Part shown: positions 17,909 through 28,270 of the stretch, in pieces | Numbering within the stretch: position 1 is the first letter of the stretch | Layout of the letters: every line of letters starts with the position of its first letter | NCBI RefSeq assembly: GCF_947331815.1 | Contig: NZ_OX373462.1 | Span: forward strand, 979,376 to 1,043,375 | Source of the DNA: Cyanobacterium sp. uoEpiScrs1 | GTDB taxonomy: Bacteria; Cyanobacteriota; Cyanobacteriia; Cyanobacteriales; Microcystaceae | Reading direction: 5' to 3' | DNA: 64,000 bases | Program-made: the position numbers and the translations under genes | Notes under the pieces: generated by a model | What the model was told of the DNA's origin: nothing | The model's input: only the letters and a program-made list of their open reading frames with translations | Databases searched by the model: none

Positions 17909-19195
17909 ATGACAATTTATCCCCAAGAAATTATCGACTTAGCCTTAAAATCCAACGTGTCAGAGGCAGAAGTTTATCAGTTAAGTTCCTCATCTTGTCC
18001 AGTCTTTTTTGAAGCCAACCGTCTTAAACAACTGCAGAGTGAACAGTCTAAAGGAACTGCGTTACGTTTATGGAAACAAGGACGTCCAGGATTAGCAGTA
18101 GCCTATGGTTCTATTGACCCTCACGAGTTGGTAGAAAAAGCAATCGCTCTGTCTCAACTAAATTCATCCGAAACTATGGAGTTGAGTAAGCCCCGTATCG
18201 CTATTTATCCCGACATTGGGCATTATATCTCGGTTGAAACCTTAATTTCAATAGGGAAAAACATGATTGCCCAACTTCAAGATACTTATCCTGACGTTAT
18301 TTGTAACGGTGAATTTAGTTGTGAAAAACATACAACCTTATTAGTGAACTCCCAAGGACTCCATTGTCAATATCAAGAAACATCTATTAACTATGATTTG
18401 GGATTAGAATTAGTTAGGGGAGAAAATTTTTTAGGTATTTATGATGGGGAATTAACTCGAAATAAGCCTAGCCCAAATACAGTTATCAAATGGATTTTAC
18501 AAAGGTTACAATGGGCTGATAAAAATGTAAGTCCCCCTACAGGAAAAATTCCCATTCTATTTACTCCTAATGCAGTTACTATGTTGTGGGAAACAGTGGC
18601 TGACGCAATCAATGGAAAGCGAGTTTTAGAAAACTCTTCTCCTTGGGGTGATAAATTAGGTGAAGTAATTATATCACCAAAAATTACTTTATTCCAAGAT
18701 CTTCAGCGTGATCCTTATGCTTGTCCATTTGACGATGAAGGAACTCCTACTCAACCCTTATCCTTAATTGTCCAAGGACAATTAAAACAGTTTTACAGTG
18801 ATCGTACTGTTGCCAGGGAATTAGATCAAAATAGTACAGGAAATGGGTTCCGACCGGGCTTGGAACATTATCCAACTCCTAGTTTAGGGAATATGATTAT
18901 TAAGTCAGGCACTCATTCACTTGATGAACTAATTAGTCAGTTAGATAGTGCCCTAATTGTAGATCAAATGTTGGGAGATAGAGCAGATATCTCGGGAGAA
19001 TTTTCTATTAATGTTGACCTAGGATATCGAATTGAAAAAGGGGAAATTACAGGTAGGGTGAAAGATACTATGGTAGCTGGAAATATCTATACTGCCCTCA
19101 AACGTGTGATAGGACTAGGAAATGATTCCCGATGGAATAGTTGTTATTATACTCCATCATTAGTGGTAGAAGGTTTATCAGTTATTGGTGAATAA
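17909..19195 (+). CDS. TldE/PmbA-family protein
   Basis: This is the PmbA/TldE half of the TldD-TldE protease, which in E. coli degrades unfolded small peptides and matures microcin B17. The 428 residues have the N-terminal domain (about 1-190) with the SEAEVYQ and FEANRLKQLQSEQSKGTALRLW blocks. The C-terminal half has the family ending GEFSINVDLGYRIEKGEITG and VKDTMVAGNIYTALKRVIGL. The HExxxH zinc motif of TldD is absent, as expected for the TldE subunit. A TldD gene is not in the window. Start ATG; no operon partners. Confidence 0.88.
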   Translation: MTIYPQEIIDLALKSNVSEAEVYQLSSSSCPVFFEANRLKQLQSEQSKGTALRLWKQGRPGLAVAYGSIDPHELVEKAIALSQLNSSETMELSKPRIAIYPDIGHYISVETLISIGKNMIAQLQDTYPDVICNGEFSCEKHTTLLVNSQGLHCQYQETSINYDLGLELVRGENFLGIYDGELTRNKPSPNTVIKWILQRLQWADKNVSPPTGKIPILFTPNAVTMLWETVADAINGKRVLENSSPWGDKLGEVIISPKITLFQDLQRDPYACPFDDEGTPTQPLSLIVQGQLKQFYSDRTVARELDQNSTGNGFRPGLEHYPTPSLGNMIIKSGTHSLDELISQLDSALIVDQMLGDRADISGEFSINVDLGYRIEKGEITGRVKDTMVAGNIYTALKRVIGLGNDSRWNSCYYTPSLVVEGLSVIGE

Positions 19196-19442
19196 ATATA
19201 AATTTATAACTATATCAAAAATATAATATATACAAATTATCATCGTAAATAATTGTATATTAATAGTAGTAAGTGATTTCAAGTTTAAAACTTTGTCAAT
19301 TAGACTAAATAAAATATGTAATGCTGTAGATATAAATAGAGTTGGTAAATTTTACATAAAAGTAAATACTGTGGATATACTATTGTTAATCAAACTTTGT
19401 ATTTTTAATTTTTTACTTATATAATTTTTATCTTTTATTAGA

Positions 19443-20528
19443 TTACTTTAAATCAGGAAAAACGTCTAGAATAGCTGGATGTACTACACGACTTCCTTTA
19501 ATATTTAAGCCTTTTCCTAAAGCAACATCTTTGTCTAATATATATAAACCATGATCAGCTATTCTCATCACATATGGTAATGTGCTATGGTTGAGAGCCT
19601 GAGTAGCTGTCCAAGGAACTGCTCCAGGCATATTAGGAACCCCACAATGGATGACTCCTTCTTCTACATATGTTGGAGCAGTATGGGATGTAGTTCGTAA
19701 AGTCTCGATACAGCCACCCTGATCTACCGCCACATCAATAATGACTGAGCCTGGGTTCATTTTGTTGACTAATTCTCGTGAAACTAATATAGGAGCACGT
19801 TTTCCTGAAATTAACACTGCTCCAATTAATAAATCAGCTTGTGGGACAATTGACTCAATATTAGATGCATTGCTATGAAGTAATTCAACTCGTGATCCAA
19901 ACAAACTTTCTAGGTAGAATAATCGGTCAACATTAATATCAATAATTTGTACTTGTGCGCCCATTCCTACAGCAATTTTAGCTGCTTCAGTTCCGACAAC
20001 ACCACCGCCCAGGATGGTTACACGACCTGAACGTACTCCAGGAATTCCCCCTAGCAGAACTCCTTGTCCTCCTTGTTGTTTTTCTAGATATCTTGCGCCA
20101 AATTGCACCGCTAACCGCCCCGCAATAATACTCATAGGTGTTAATAAAGGAAGCTTTCCATCGGGTAATTCTACAGTCTCATAGGCAATTGCGGTGATTC
20201 CTGAATCTATCAATGCCTCAGTTAAATAGCGATCAGCTGCCAAGTGAAGATAAGTAAACAATAATTGGGGTTTGTTTAGATAAGGATATTCTTCAATTAG
20301 AGGTTCTTTAACTTTGACAACTAACTCTCTGTCCCAAGCATTGATTGCAGTAGGGACAATACTTGCTCCTGCTTTTTGATAGTCTATATCAGAGAATCCT
20401 GCACCCATCCCCGCATTAGTCTCGACAAAGATAAGATGACCACGATCACGTAGGACCCTAACACTGCTAGGACTCAACCCCACACGAAATTCTTGGTCTT
20501 TAATTTCTTTAGGAACGCCTATCTCCAT
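19443..20528 (-). CDS. ald: Alanine dehydrogenase
   Basis: An NAD-dependent enzyme interconverting alanine and pyruvate plus ammonia. In diazotrophic cyanobacteria it takes part in ammonium handling. The ATG at 20528 gives 361 residues, the usual family length, beginning MEIGVPKEIKDQEFRVGL. A GTG at 20540 would add four residues and is less likely. The catalytic region has the His in FTYLHLAADRYL. The NAD fold is GGGVVGTEAAKIAVGMGAQV, and the substrate loop SHTAPTYVEEGVIHCGVPNMPG is intact. Upstream, GTTAC-N10-GTAAC (20551-20570) overlaps a possible -10 box, suggesting regulation by a dimeric factor. Confidence 0.93.
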   Translation of the reverse strand: MEIGVPKEIKDQEFRVGLSPSSVRVLRDRGHLIFVETNAGMGAGFSDIDYQKAGASIVPTAINAWDRELVVKVKEPLIEEYPYLNKPQLLFTYLHLAADRYLTEALIDSGITAIAYETVELPDGKLPLLTPMSIIAGRLAVQFGARYLEKQQGGQGVLLGGIPGVRSGRVTILGGGVVGTEAAKIAVGMGAQVQIIDINVDRLFYLESLFGSRVELLHSNASNIESIVPQADLLIGAVLISGKRAPILVSRELVNKMNPGSVIIDVAVDQGGCIETLRTTSHTAPTYVEEGVIHCGVPNMPGAVPWTATQALNHSTLPYVMRIADHGLYILDKDVALGKGLNIKGSRVVHPAILDVFPDLK

Positions 20529-20994
20529 TATCGTCCTCACTTTAATGAATGTTACTTATCATAATGTAACGAGGATTTAAGTTGATGGGGTTATCCATAA
20601 AAGTAATTATCACTAATGTTAAATGCTTTAAAAATAGCAAATAGATAAATATCATTACAAACAATCTTTAAAATAGTTAAAAGATTGACAATTAGTTAAT
20701 AATTTAATATATACAAATAGCCATCTTGTTTATTTAAATTTGTAGCTTTAATAAAAAATAAGCAAATATTAAATACTCTTTTGTTGATTTATATATTTTT
20801 ATCGAAAGTATGTATATTTTTGTACTTTTTAAGTAGATTACTTATTTTTTGTTGACAATATAATTTTTATATATTTACTATTTTCAAAATTGTTTAGCTC
20901 ATGATATATATTTAAAAATAAGTATTTTTTTTATTTAATTTATATGGTTTGTGTTACGATTATTGATGTTATTTTTATCTAAATTTTTCTCTGT
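20529..20994. other. Divergent promoter region
   Basis: About 465 bases between the starts of ald (minus) and the small exported protein (plus). Besides the candidate operator next to ald there is a TTGACA-like hexamer followed closely by tataat around 20850-20863, too close together for a standard sigma-70 pair. Confidence 0.35.
20551..20570 (-). promoter_or_regulatory. Candidate operator in the ald promoter
   Basis: GTTAC at 20551-20555 and GTAAC at 20566-20570 form an inverted pair separated by 10 bases, 23-42 bases before the ald ATG. On the minus strand the spacer contains TATGAT, which could be a -10 box, so a bound dimer would cover the promoter. It does not match the NtcA consensus GTA-N8-TAC. 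Confidence 0.3.
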
Positions 20995-21462
20995 ATGAAG
21001 TTCAATTACAAAAAAATAGCAGTTTTATTAGCCATATTTACAATAAATAGTCCTCGTCAAATATTAGCCCAAAATCCACCTGCTGAAACATATCAGCCTG
21101 GTTATTGGCAACCTGTAGGTAGATTTGATATTAGGCGTTCGGTGGAAGTTGTCTTAATCAACACAACGGAGATTCCTATGGAATATGATATCACTGATCT
21201 GAAATCAACTAATCCTCAGTCCCTTAAGCCTAAAGAAACGGGGAGTTTAAAAAACTTTGGTGATTCTGCTTATATTGTTATTTATCCGATCATTTCTGTT
21301 GATCCCGATAGCCCCTTAACTCTTCGATTTAATGTACAAGTAGAAGAAGATAATAAAATTATCGTTTTTATTGAGACAGATATAATAAATAAAAAAAATC
21401 CAAATTTTTTAGGGCATAGAGCTATCAATTTACAAAGTAATGGAGGAATATATTTATATTAA
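20995..21462 (+). CDS. Small exported protein of unknown function
   Basis: 155 residues with an N-terminal signal peptide (KIAVLLAIFTINS as hydrophobic core, likely cut after ILAQ, near residue 26). The mature part is predicted to be mostly beta (VEVVLINTTEIPMEYDIT, SAYIVIYPIIS, LTLRFNVQVEEDNKIIVF). No cysteines or catalytic motifs are seen. It is probably periplasmic. I do not recognise a named family, although similar short exported proteins are widespread in cyanobacteria. It ends inside a strong hairpin (21461-21514). Confidence 0.65.
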   Translation: MKFNYKKIAVLLAIFTINSPRQILAQNPPAETYQPGYWQPVGRFDIRRSVEVVLINTTEIPMEYDITDLKSTNPQSLKPKETGSLKNFGDSAYIVIYPIISVDPDSPLTLRFNVQVEEDNKIIVFIETDIINKKNPNFLGHRAINLQSNGGIYLY

Positions 21463-21514
21463 ATTTTATTATTATATTTTTGAATAAAAAATCTAAAATA
21501 TAATAATAAAATTT
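21461..21514 (+). terminator. Perfect 20-bp hairpin at a stop codon
   Basis: The arms 21461-21480 (aaattttattattatatttt) and 21495-21514 are exact reverse complements with a 14-base loop. The left arm begins inside the stop codon of the exported-protein gene. The right arm ends in aaaattttc, so there is no long T-run, but the position is that of a terminator. Confidence 0.6.
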
Positions 21515-21941
21515 TCAGATATTTTTACAATAATGTTCTCATGTTAAGGTCTAAAATAGATAATTTAATCCGGTTATATAAATCTATTTATAATATTCTG
21601 CAAACAGATAACTAATTTTATCTATATATAAGTAGTTGAGTAGTTTTCAATTAGATGTTAATCACATTACAAATATTATTTAGTCTATAAAATGGAAATC
21701 AATCAAATAGTACTTATATATAAAAATTATTCTTTGTAAAAAATACTATGTTTTTATTAAAAATTAAGTGTTTTTTCTATTGATGTATTACGACTTCAAC
21801 TAAAAGTATCTTATCAAAAGATAAGTAACTAATTTTTATGGTATAGTCAATGTCAATTTACATAATCATTTATTAATTTTACAGCCTATAATTTTACGCA
21901 AAGTTATTAATAAATGGCAACTAATATAATCGTGTTGGTTA
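21463..21941. other. Gap between convergent genes
   Basis: About 480 bases between the exported-protein gene (plus) and the AI-2E permease gene (minus). Only the hairpin at its left end is notable. Confidence 0.45.
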
Positions 21942-22967
21942 CTATTTTTCTTGCCATCTATCTAGAATGTCTACGAGCAATATTTCTTTCAGACAAACTT
22001 CACTAACTACGGCTAGAGGTAGAGCAAGAAAAAATCCTATAATACCAAAAATAATTGTAAAAAATAGTTGTGACAATAAAATAAATGCCGGCGGTAAAGA
22101 TGTTTTTTTTCGTTTGATTAATGGATTTAAAATATAAATTTGTATTTCTTTTATTAAAAAATATAAAATAATAACGACAATCGATTTATATGAACTTTCT
22201 ATAAGAGCAATTGCCATAGGAGGAATAATGCTTAAAACAAGACCTATATTGGGAATAAAAGCAAGAATCCCTGCTAACATTGCCTGAGAGAGTGCTAAAG
22301 GAACTCTTAATGCTAATAACCCAATAAAACTAAATAAAGCCATCACTAGCATATCAAATAAAACACAAATCAACCACTCTTGTAGTGCGGCATCACACTT
22401 ACATAAAATCTTATCAATTTTTTGCCTATAAAATAATGGAAATAATCGAATAAACCCTTGACGATAAGGTAGAGGATTAGCCAACAACATCAAAGTCAAT
22501 GCTAACAATAAAAGTAAACTCAAAGGAATAGTAAGAGTATTGTAAAATACGGATAAACCCTGTCCAGCAATTTGATTAACTAAGGGTTGTAATTGTTGAG
22601 TTAGTTCTTGTATATTAGGGAACTCAGGAATCCATTCTGAGTCTAATGTAGAAACAAGTTTTTTAAAACTTAAAATTAACTGTTTAATGCCTTGAGTAAC
22701 TAACTGAATTAATTCTGGGAATTGGTTAGTGAAAGGAGGAATAATAATGCAAAAAAAACCCACCATTGCAGTTAATAATATTCCCGTAGAAATTAAGACT
22801 CCATAACTACGTTTAATACCTCTTTTTTGAAACCATTTAACTAAATGATTTAACCCGTTAGCAATTACAACAGCTGCAAAAAACAACGATACTAGTTGTC
22901 TAATATGCCATAAAATATAGAGAGTAATAGCTATAATTGTAAACCCCAGCCATTGGGAAAAATTCAT
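21942..22967 (-). CDS. AI-2E family transporter (PerM/YdiK-like)
   Basis: A polytopic membrane protein of 341 residues with seven or eight hydrophobic segments: an N-terminal pair (about 5-45), one at 55-80, then a long soluble stretch of ~70 residues (QGIKQLILSFKKLV), and a C-terminal cluster including the signature region GILAFIPNIGLVLSIIPPMAIAL. This layout is that of the AI-2E/PerM family, whose members export autoinducer-2 or move small ions; the substrate here is unknown. Its start overlaps the stop of the small upstream ORF in an ATGA, so the two are translationally coupled. Confidence 0.82.
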   Translation of the reverse strand: MNFSQWLGFTIIAITLYILWHIRQLVSLFFAAVVIANGLNHLVKWFQKRGIKRSYGVLISTGILLTAMVGFFCIIIPPFTNQFPELIQLVTQGIKQLILSFKKLVSTLDSEWIPEFPNIQELTQQLQPLVNQIAGQGLSVFYNTLTIPLSLLLLLALTLMLLANPLPYRQGFIRLFPLFYRQKIDKILCKCDAALQEWLICVLFDMLVMALFSFIGLLALRVPLALSQAMLAGILAFIPNIGLVLSIIPPMAIALIESSYKSIVVIILYFLIKEIQIYILNPLIKRKKTSLPPAFILLSQLFFTIIFGIIGFFLALPLAVVSEVCLKEILLVDILDRWQEK

Positions 22968-23188
22968 CTGATTAAATCCTTTTTAATATAAAAACTAATA
23001 GATGGGAGATTTCTCAGTCTCCAGGTTAGGAAAAAAACTGTTAATAGAAAAAGAATGATGATTTCTATAATTACGTTAAATGTGGTGAGGGTAAGCGTCA
23101 CCAGTTCTCTTTCATACTTGATTATAATTAAAAAGACAGTTGAAAATTCTAATACTTTTATTATAAAATAAATTTTATGGTTAACCAT
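22964..23188 (-). CDS. Small membrane ORF coupled to the AI-2E permease
   Basis: 74 residues with two hydrophobic stretches (IIKVLEFSTVFLIIIKY and VIIEIIILFLLTVFFLTW) and a basic tail (WRLRNLPSISFYIKKDLIR). The stop codon overlaps the permease start codon as ATGA, a classic coupling arrangement that supports it being translated. The family is not recognised. An alternative is that only the second half, with its RLRNLPS motif, is the real or remaining part of an older protein. Confidence 0.5.
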   Translation of the reverse strand: MVNHKIYFIIKVLEFSTVFLIIIKYERELVTLTLTTFNVIIEIIILFLLTVFFLTWRLRNLPSISFYIKKDLIR

Positions 23189-23844
23189 GTCTATAGTTTT
23201 GTCTATACTTAGTTAAATTCTACTAGAACAAAATATTAATTACTTTCTACCTAAATTAGATAAAACTTTTTCCAAGATATAAAAAACGTGATATTTTTTA
23301 TTGCAACATCTAAGTTTAAGTTTAATAACTCACTATAAATATAGTCAAGCTCTAAATAGACAATATCATTAAAAAACTTGATATTTAAAATATAAAATGT
23401 TAACAAAATATCTTAGTTCTTTAAATAAAATTATACTAATTCTAAAAATTATTAATAGCTTTAAACTGACAATACAATATAGAATTAAATAATGTCTTTG
23501 TAAAAAAATAATTAAAATAAACTTATATTTTCTAAATGAATACAACTAAAGTATCATGATATATGGTGGGAGAATCAAATTGTTTTTAACAATAAAATAT
23601 TGCTTAAGGAATAGTATAAATTTTAATCAACTATTGATGTATATGAAACTTAAAGTTTACCACCATCACTAATAAGAATACCTAGTTTGAGGGTACTAAA
23701 TATCATCTTTAGTATCACACAATACAAAAATAGTTTTTTAAGAAATTGAAAATAAAAAGGTCAGAAATCTAGTCTAGATTCTACAATGGGATGTTAAATC
23801 TTGTCACAAGTTAGCTCCAATCACTTCTGACTGCTGTCTAGGAA
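23189..23844. other. 656-bp gap upstream of the small membrane ORF
   Basis: AT-rich, with no supported coding frame. It lies between the tRNA-Ala(CGC) 3' end and the start of the 74-residue ORF, both on the minus strand. Confidence 0.45.
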
Positions 23845-23917
23845 TGGAGAATAGGGGAGTCGAACCCCTGGCCTCTGCGGTGCGATCGCAGCACTCTACC
23901 AACTGAGCTAATTCCCC
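23845..23917 (-). tRNA. tRNA-Ala(CGC)
   Basis: A 73-base cloverleaf on the minus strand. The acceptor stem GGGGAAT pairs with ATTCTCC (one G-U), the D arm is GCTCAGTTGGTAGAGT, the anticodon arm is CTGCG-ATCGCAC-CGCAG with anticodon CGC reading GCG, and the T arm AGGGG-TTCGACT-CCCCT is complete. CCA is not encoded. A HIP1 octamer (GCGATCGC, 23882-23889) forms part of the anticodon arm. Confidence 0.95.
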
Positions 23918-23950
23918 ATAAGGTTTTATAACCAGTTATCATAACATTGA

Positions 23951-24259
23951 ATGCTTGTATTTGTTATATTTTGTAATTTAATGCTAACAATTCTTAATTT
24001 TTATGTTGCTTTTCAGCTTTGGAAAGTCTATCGTATTCTTATTAAGACTACTAGAATTTCAACAAAGATTAAACAACAGATCAACTATATTTTTAAGCAG
24101 GTACCTGTAATGATTATGGATAGACAACTCCAAATCTATCAAGTCAGAAAACAATACCAAGAACTTACTTGGAAATTCAAAAAAGTACAACAAAGTTTAC
24201 AGTTAATTAATCTAGGATTTTATATTTGGAAACGTTATCTTCGAACATTAAATCTTTGA
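23951..24259 (+). CDS. Conserved small membrane-anchored protein, unknown
   Basis: 102 residues with one N-terminal membrane segment (about 2-24, VIFCNLMLTILNFYVAF) and a basic, helical cytoplasmic part (QLWKVYRILIKTTRISTKIK, then QIYQVRKQYQELTWKFKKVQ) that may form a coiled coil. I recall proteins of this layout in many cyanobacteria but no function for them. It starts 33 bases past the tRNA-Ala 5' end, on the opposite strand. Confidence 0.6.
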   Translation: MLVFVIFCNLMLTILNFYVAFQLWKVYRILIKTTRISTKIKQQINYIFKQVPVMIMDRQLQIYQVRKQYQELTWKFKKVQQSLQLINLGFYIWKRYLRTLNL

Positions 24260-24507
24260 ATACTAAAAAACAAGATGTCTCTATTTCTATCTTATTTAGT
24301 CAGGCTTTTTTATTTTGGATCTTAGCATTTATTTGAAGATATAAATATGGCAATAAATATATTTACTACAAAAAAATAAACCTAACATCTATTATTGTGG
24401 CTGATAACTATTTTTAACATAATGTGTAAATTATACGCACTAAAAACTTATGTTTTAATATTTTAAATGCTTATAAATAATATTGTTTTTGCTGAATCAA
24501 TTTACAC

Positions 24508-24558
24508 TAAATAAGTATAAATGGTGGGTAATAATTACCCACCATTTATACTTATTTA
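24508..24558 (-). terminator. Perfect 24-bp hairpin overlapping the leuS stop codon
   Basis: The arms 24508-24531 (taaataagtataaatggtgg, plus gtaa) and 24535-24558 are exact reverse complements with a loop of only 3 bases. The right arm covers the leuS stop codon (24552-24554), so the hairpin forms as soon as the last codons are transcribed. This is the strongest hairpin in the window and very likely the leuS terminator. Confidence 0.7.
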
Positions 24559-27116
24559 GAAATCACAAAATTAACTAATTTTCCTGGAACAATAATGACT
24601 TTTTTTACTTCTTTTTCTCCTAAATGATATTGAGCTATTTCTGACTTATAAGCCAGTTTTTCTAACTCATCTTTAGTTGCAGTTGCCGATACTTGAATAG
24701 TTCCCTTTGTTTTACCCATGACTTGGATAACGAGAGTAATTTCATCCACAATTAAAGCATTAGTATCAAGCTTCGGCCAATTTGTTGAATGAATAGAGTT
24801 CTTGTAACCTAAATTGTGCCATAATTCCTCAGCAATATGGGGAGCAAACGGTGCGAGTAAAATCAACAAAGTTTCTATACCTTCTTGATACACTTCAGAA
24901 TCTAAACATTTGATTTCATTAAGTGTATTACTTAATTTCATTAGTTCTGATACGGCAGTATTAAATTGATAGTCTCCTTTTAAATCTTCAGATATCTCTT
25001 TAATTGCCGTATGAATTGCTCGTCGTAATTTTTTTTCAACCTTGGTTAGGTTATTAGTTTTTTTGATAGTTTTAGATTTATTATTTACATAATTACTAAC
25101 TAACCGCCAAACTCGATTTAAAAATCGAAATTGTCCTTCGACATCCGCATCATCCCATTCTAGATCTTTTTCTGGAGGTGCTTTAAATAGAATAAACATT
25201 CTTGCTGTATCTATTCCATATTTTGCAATTACTTTTTCTGGATCGACTCCATTATATTTAGACTTTGACATCTTCTCATAAAAGACTTCTAGTTTATCTC
25301 CCGTATTAGGGTCTTTCGGATCTTCAGAATTTACTTGATCTGAAGGAATATATTTACCTGTGTTTGGGTTTTTGTAAGTTATGGCTTGTACCATTCCTTG
25401 TGTTAAAAGACAGTTAAAAGGTTCATCTACATTAATCAACCCTCTATCCCGTAAGAACTTAGTAAAAAAACGAGAGTATAAGAGATGTAAAATAGCGTGT
25501 TCAATACCTCCTACATATTGATCAATAGCCATCCAATCATTAGCTTTTTTAACGTTAAAAACTTCCTCTTTATTGTTTGCATCAGTGTAGCGTAAATAAT
25601 ACCAAGAAGAGTCAATAAAAGTATCCATGGTGTCGGTTTCCCGTTTCGCCGGTTTCCCACAACTGGGACAGGTAACATTCATCCAATCTTCTGATTTTGT
25701 CAACGGAGATGCACCTCGCCCCGTAAATTTAATATTTTCCGGTAATTTTACTGGTAGATCTTGCTCAGGAACTGCAACTATGCCACAACTTGGACAATGA
25801 ATAATAGGAATAGGACACCCCCAATAACGCTGACGAGAAATCAACCAATCCCTTAGGCGATACTGTATTCTTGCTTTACCATAGCCTTCTTTTTCTGCAT
25901 ATTTGACAATTGCTGTTTTGGCTTCTATAGATTGCATTTTATCAAATTTACCTGAATTAACCATAATGCCAGATCCGGTATATGCTTCTGTTAGGGTGAG
26001 ATCCATATTTTCTGAATTATCAGGAACAATAACAATTTTGATAGGTAACTTTTTCTGAGTTGCAAATTCAAAGTCACGAGTATCATGTGCGGGAACTCCC
26101 ATTACAGCACCTGTACCATACCCATAGAGGACATAATCTGCAATTAAAATAGGTATTTCTTGACCATTAAAAGGGTTTATAGCAATTCCTCCTGTTAAAA
26201 CCCCTCGTTTTGGTTTATCCTCTGCAGTTCGTTCTATTTCGGTTTCATTAGCGACTGTCTTGATAAACAAATCTACTGCTATTTTCTGTTCTTTTGTGGT
26301 TACCTTAAGCGTTAAGGGATGTTCCGGGGCCAAGACCACATAACTTGTCCCATATACGGTATCGGGACGAGTGGTAAAAACAGCTATCTTTTCTTGACTT
26401 CCTTTAACAGGAAATTCTAAATATGCACCTACAGACTTGCCAATCCAGTTTTCTTGCATTGATTTAACGCGATCAGGCCACCCAGGAAGTTTATCAAGAT
26501 CGTTTAATAATTGTTCCGCATAATTAGTGATTTTAAAGAACCACTGACGCAATTGTCTCCGTTCTACCTTAGCACCTGATCGCCAGGAATAACCGTCACT
26601 ATCCACCTGTTCATTTGCCAATACAGTTTGATCAATTGGGTCCCAATTAACTGCCGCTTCTTTCTGATAAGCTAATCCTGCCTGATAAAATTCTAAAAAT
26701 AGCCATTGTGTCCATTTATAATACTCAGGAGAACAAGTAATAAGCTCTAGATCCCAGTCAATAGATATTCCTAAAGTTTGTAGTTGTTGCTTCATTTGGG
26801 CAATGTTCTTATATGTCCATTCTGCAGGGGGAATACCACGATCAATAGCCGCATTTTCGGCTGGAAGCCCAAACGCATCCCACCCCATTGGGTGTAATAC
26901 ACGATATCCTTGCAATCGTTTTAGGCGAGCGATCACATCAGTTATGACATAGTTGCGAACATGTCCCATATGTAAGTTGCCTGAAGGATATGGAAACATA
27001 GATAAAGCATAAAATTTGGGTTTATCGCTGTTATCTGGAGTTTTATTTAACTTCTGTTTAACCCATTCCTGTTGCCATTTTTGTTCAATTGCTGTTGCTT
27101 TGTATTGAGACTCCAC
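24552..27116 (-). CDS. leuS: Leucyl-tRNA synthetase
   Basis: A class I aminoacyl-tRNA synthetase charging tRNA-Leu. The 854 residues have the HIGH-type motif [12 protein letters not shown] near residue 50 and the KMSKS loop ([14 protein letters not shown]). The CP1 editing domain carries [20 protein letters not shown], and zinc-type cysteines appear in [15 protein letters not shown] and CPSCGKP. The C-terminal anticodon-binding domain ([14 protein letters not shown]) is complete. The start is GTG at 27116: an in-frame stop lies upstream, no ATG fits, and GGTGGAG sits 9 bases before it. Confidence 0.97.
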   Translation of the reverse strand: MESQYKATAIEQKWQQEWVKQKLNKTPDNSDKPKFYALSMFPYPSGNLHMGHVRNYVITDVIARLKRLQGYRVLHPMGWDAFGLPAENAAIDRGIPPAEWTYKNIAQMKQQLQTLGISIDWDLELITCSPEYYKWTQWLFLEFYQAGLAYQKEAAVNWDPIDQTVLANEQVDSDGYSWRSGAKVERRQLRQWFFKITNYAEQLLNDLDKLPGWPDRVKSMQENWIGKSVGAYLEFPVKGSQEKIAVFTTRPDTVYGTSYVVLAPEHPLTLKVTTKEQKIAVDLFIKTVANETEIERTAEDKPKRGVLTGGIAINPFNGQEIPILIADYVLYGYGTGAVMGVPAHDTRDFEFATQKKLPIKIVIVPDNSENMDLTLTEAYTGSGIMVNSGKFDKMQSIEAKTAIVKYAEKEGYGKARIQYRLRDWLISRQRYWGCPIPIIHCPSCGIVAVPEQDLPVKLPENIKFTGRGASPLTKSEDWMNVTCPSCGKPAKRETDTMDTFIDSSWYYLRYTDANNKEEVFNVKKANDWMAIDQYVGGIEHAILHLLYSRFFTKFLRDRGLINVDEPFNCLLTQGMVQAITYKNPNTGKYIPSDQVNSEDPKDPNTGDKLEVFYEKMSKSKYNGVDPEKVIAKYGIDTARMFILFKAPPEKDLEWDDADVEGQFRFLNRVWRLVSNYVNNKSKTIKKTNNLTKVEKKLRRAIHTAIKEISEDLKGDYQFNTAVSELMKLSNTLNEIKCLDSEVYQEGIETLLILLAPFAPHIAEELWHNLGYKNSIHSTNWPKLDTNALIVDEITLVIQVMGKTKGTIQVSATATKDELEKLAYKSEIAQYHLGEKEVKKVIIVPGKLVNFVISK

Positions 27117-27987
27117 AAATATTTCTCCACCGTTAACATTTGTTCATGATCAATTATCCATGATTGTTGGAGAAAGTTAGAAGTACTTAATCTAGAAGTT
27201 TTCATTAATTATTGTCGGGATAGAATAAGCAATCAAAAATCCATATCATTCTGGATTATTATTTATCCATCTAATAAAATTACTTTTATAAAACAAGATA
27301 TAATTTTATTTTATAAAAGTAAACTATTGAATAAATTGATATTCATGATAGCTGACTTTTCACCATTTTTTTCTATCTTTACACCTACTTGTTTAAACTC
27401 ATGATCGTACAGAGAGAAGTCTCTAACTTTAATATGGAAATTCAAAAATAATCTCATAATTATTTTAGTTTAGAATTAAAAGACTTTTATTTAAACAGTG
27501 AATAAATGCTATCTAATTCAAGCCTTAAAACTAAAAATAAATCGATAGTATATTGAATGTATGTAATTTGAAAGCAAATTATTGATCAACATTATTAGTT
27601 ATAACAAATTAATAGGCATCATAAAGAATAACTCTACAACCATTATAAGTTAATATTCCTATTCTTTATATTTTTATATATATTCGTAAAAATAAGGATG
27701 TTTGGCTTTAGTTATCTATACTAATTTTAAACTTATTAAATAAAACTTATACTCATAAACACTAAGTGTCTCTAAACATATCTTTTTGTAATTGTGTTTT
27801 TGTAAGCATCAACAGTTGATAATCTTTGACTTTACTTGTTAAACTCAGCTATGTTTTTATAACTTCTTATTATTATTGGCAATATCATTGTTTACTGAAA
27901 TATACAGTATCATATCTTAGATTATCCTTGTACAATTATATTAGAATGTGGTACAGTGAGGAATTGTTTCAAATTTACCTTAAGCTC
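27117..27987. other. 870-bp gap upstream of rpmI
   Basis: It lies between the leuS and rpmI starts and so should hold two divergent promoters and the leader of the ribosomal protein operon. A 14-bp hairpin is at 27280-27322. An open frame that runs into rpmI from 27826 has no protein-like character and is not counted. Confidence 0.45.
27280..27322. repeat. 14-bp inverted repeat
   Basis: ttacttttataaaa (27280-27293) pairs exactly with 27309-27322 across a 15-base loop. It lies about 160 bases upstream of the leuS start. The role is unknown. Confidence 0.4.
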
Positions 27988-28191
27988 ATGCCTAAACTAA
28001 AAACCCGCAAAGCTGCTGCTAAGCGCTTTCGCCTGACTGGAAGTGGTAAAAAGATTTTTCGTCGAAAAGCTTTTAAAAATCACCTTTTACAACATAAAAG
28101 CTCAGAGCGTAAGTACCGTCGCTTATCCCAACTTTCTTTAGTTAGCGAACAGGATGAAGCAAATGTACGTCTAATGCTCCCTTATTTTTAA
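27988..28191 (+). CDS. rpmI: Ribosomal protein bL35
   Basis: A 67-residue basic large-subunit protein beginning [14 protein letters not shown], with the conserved blocks [20 protein letters not shown] and [12 protein letters not shown]. The true start is the ATG at 27988; longer versions beginning upstream would add non-homologous residues. It is followed after 79 bases by rplT, the usual partner. The operon lacks infC, as is common in cyanobacteria. Confidence 0.96.
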   Translation: MPKLKTRKAAAKRFRLTGSGKKIFRRKAFKNHLLQHKSSERKYRRLSQLSLVSEQDEANVRLMLPYF

Positions 28192-28270
28192 AGAGGGTAG
28201 AGAAAGACCTGATTACTAAAATCTAACTCAAACGACAACTGTTTAGAAAACATTAAGTAGAGAGTCATTC

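Noticed and set aside
27826-27987. N-terminal extension of rpmI
   Set aside because: bL35 starts with [10 protein letters not shown] at 27988; the upstream 54 codons are hydrophobic spacer translation.
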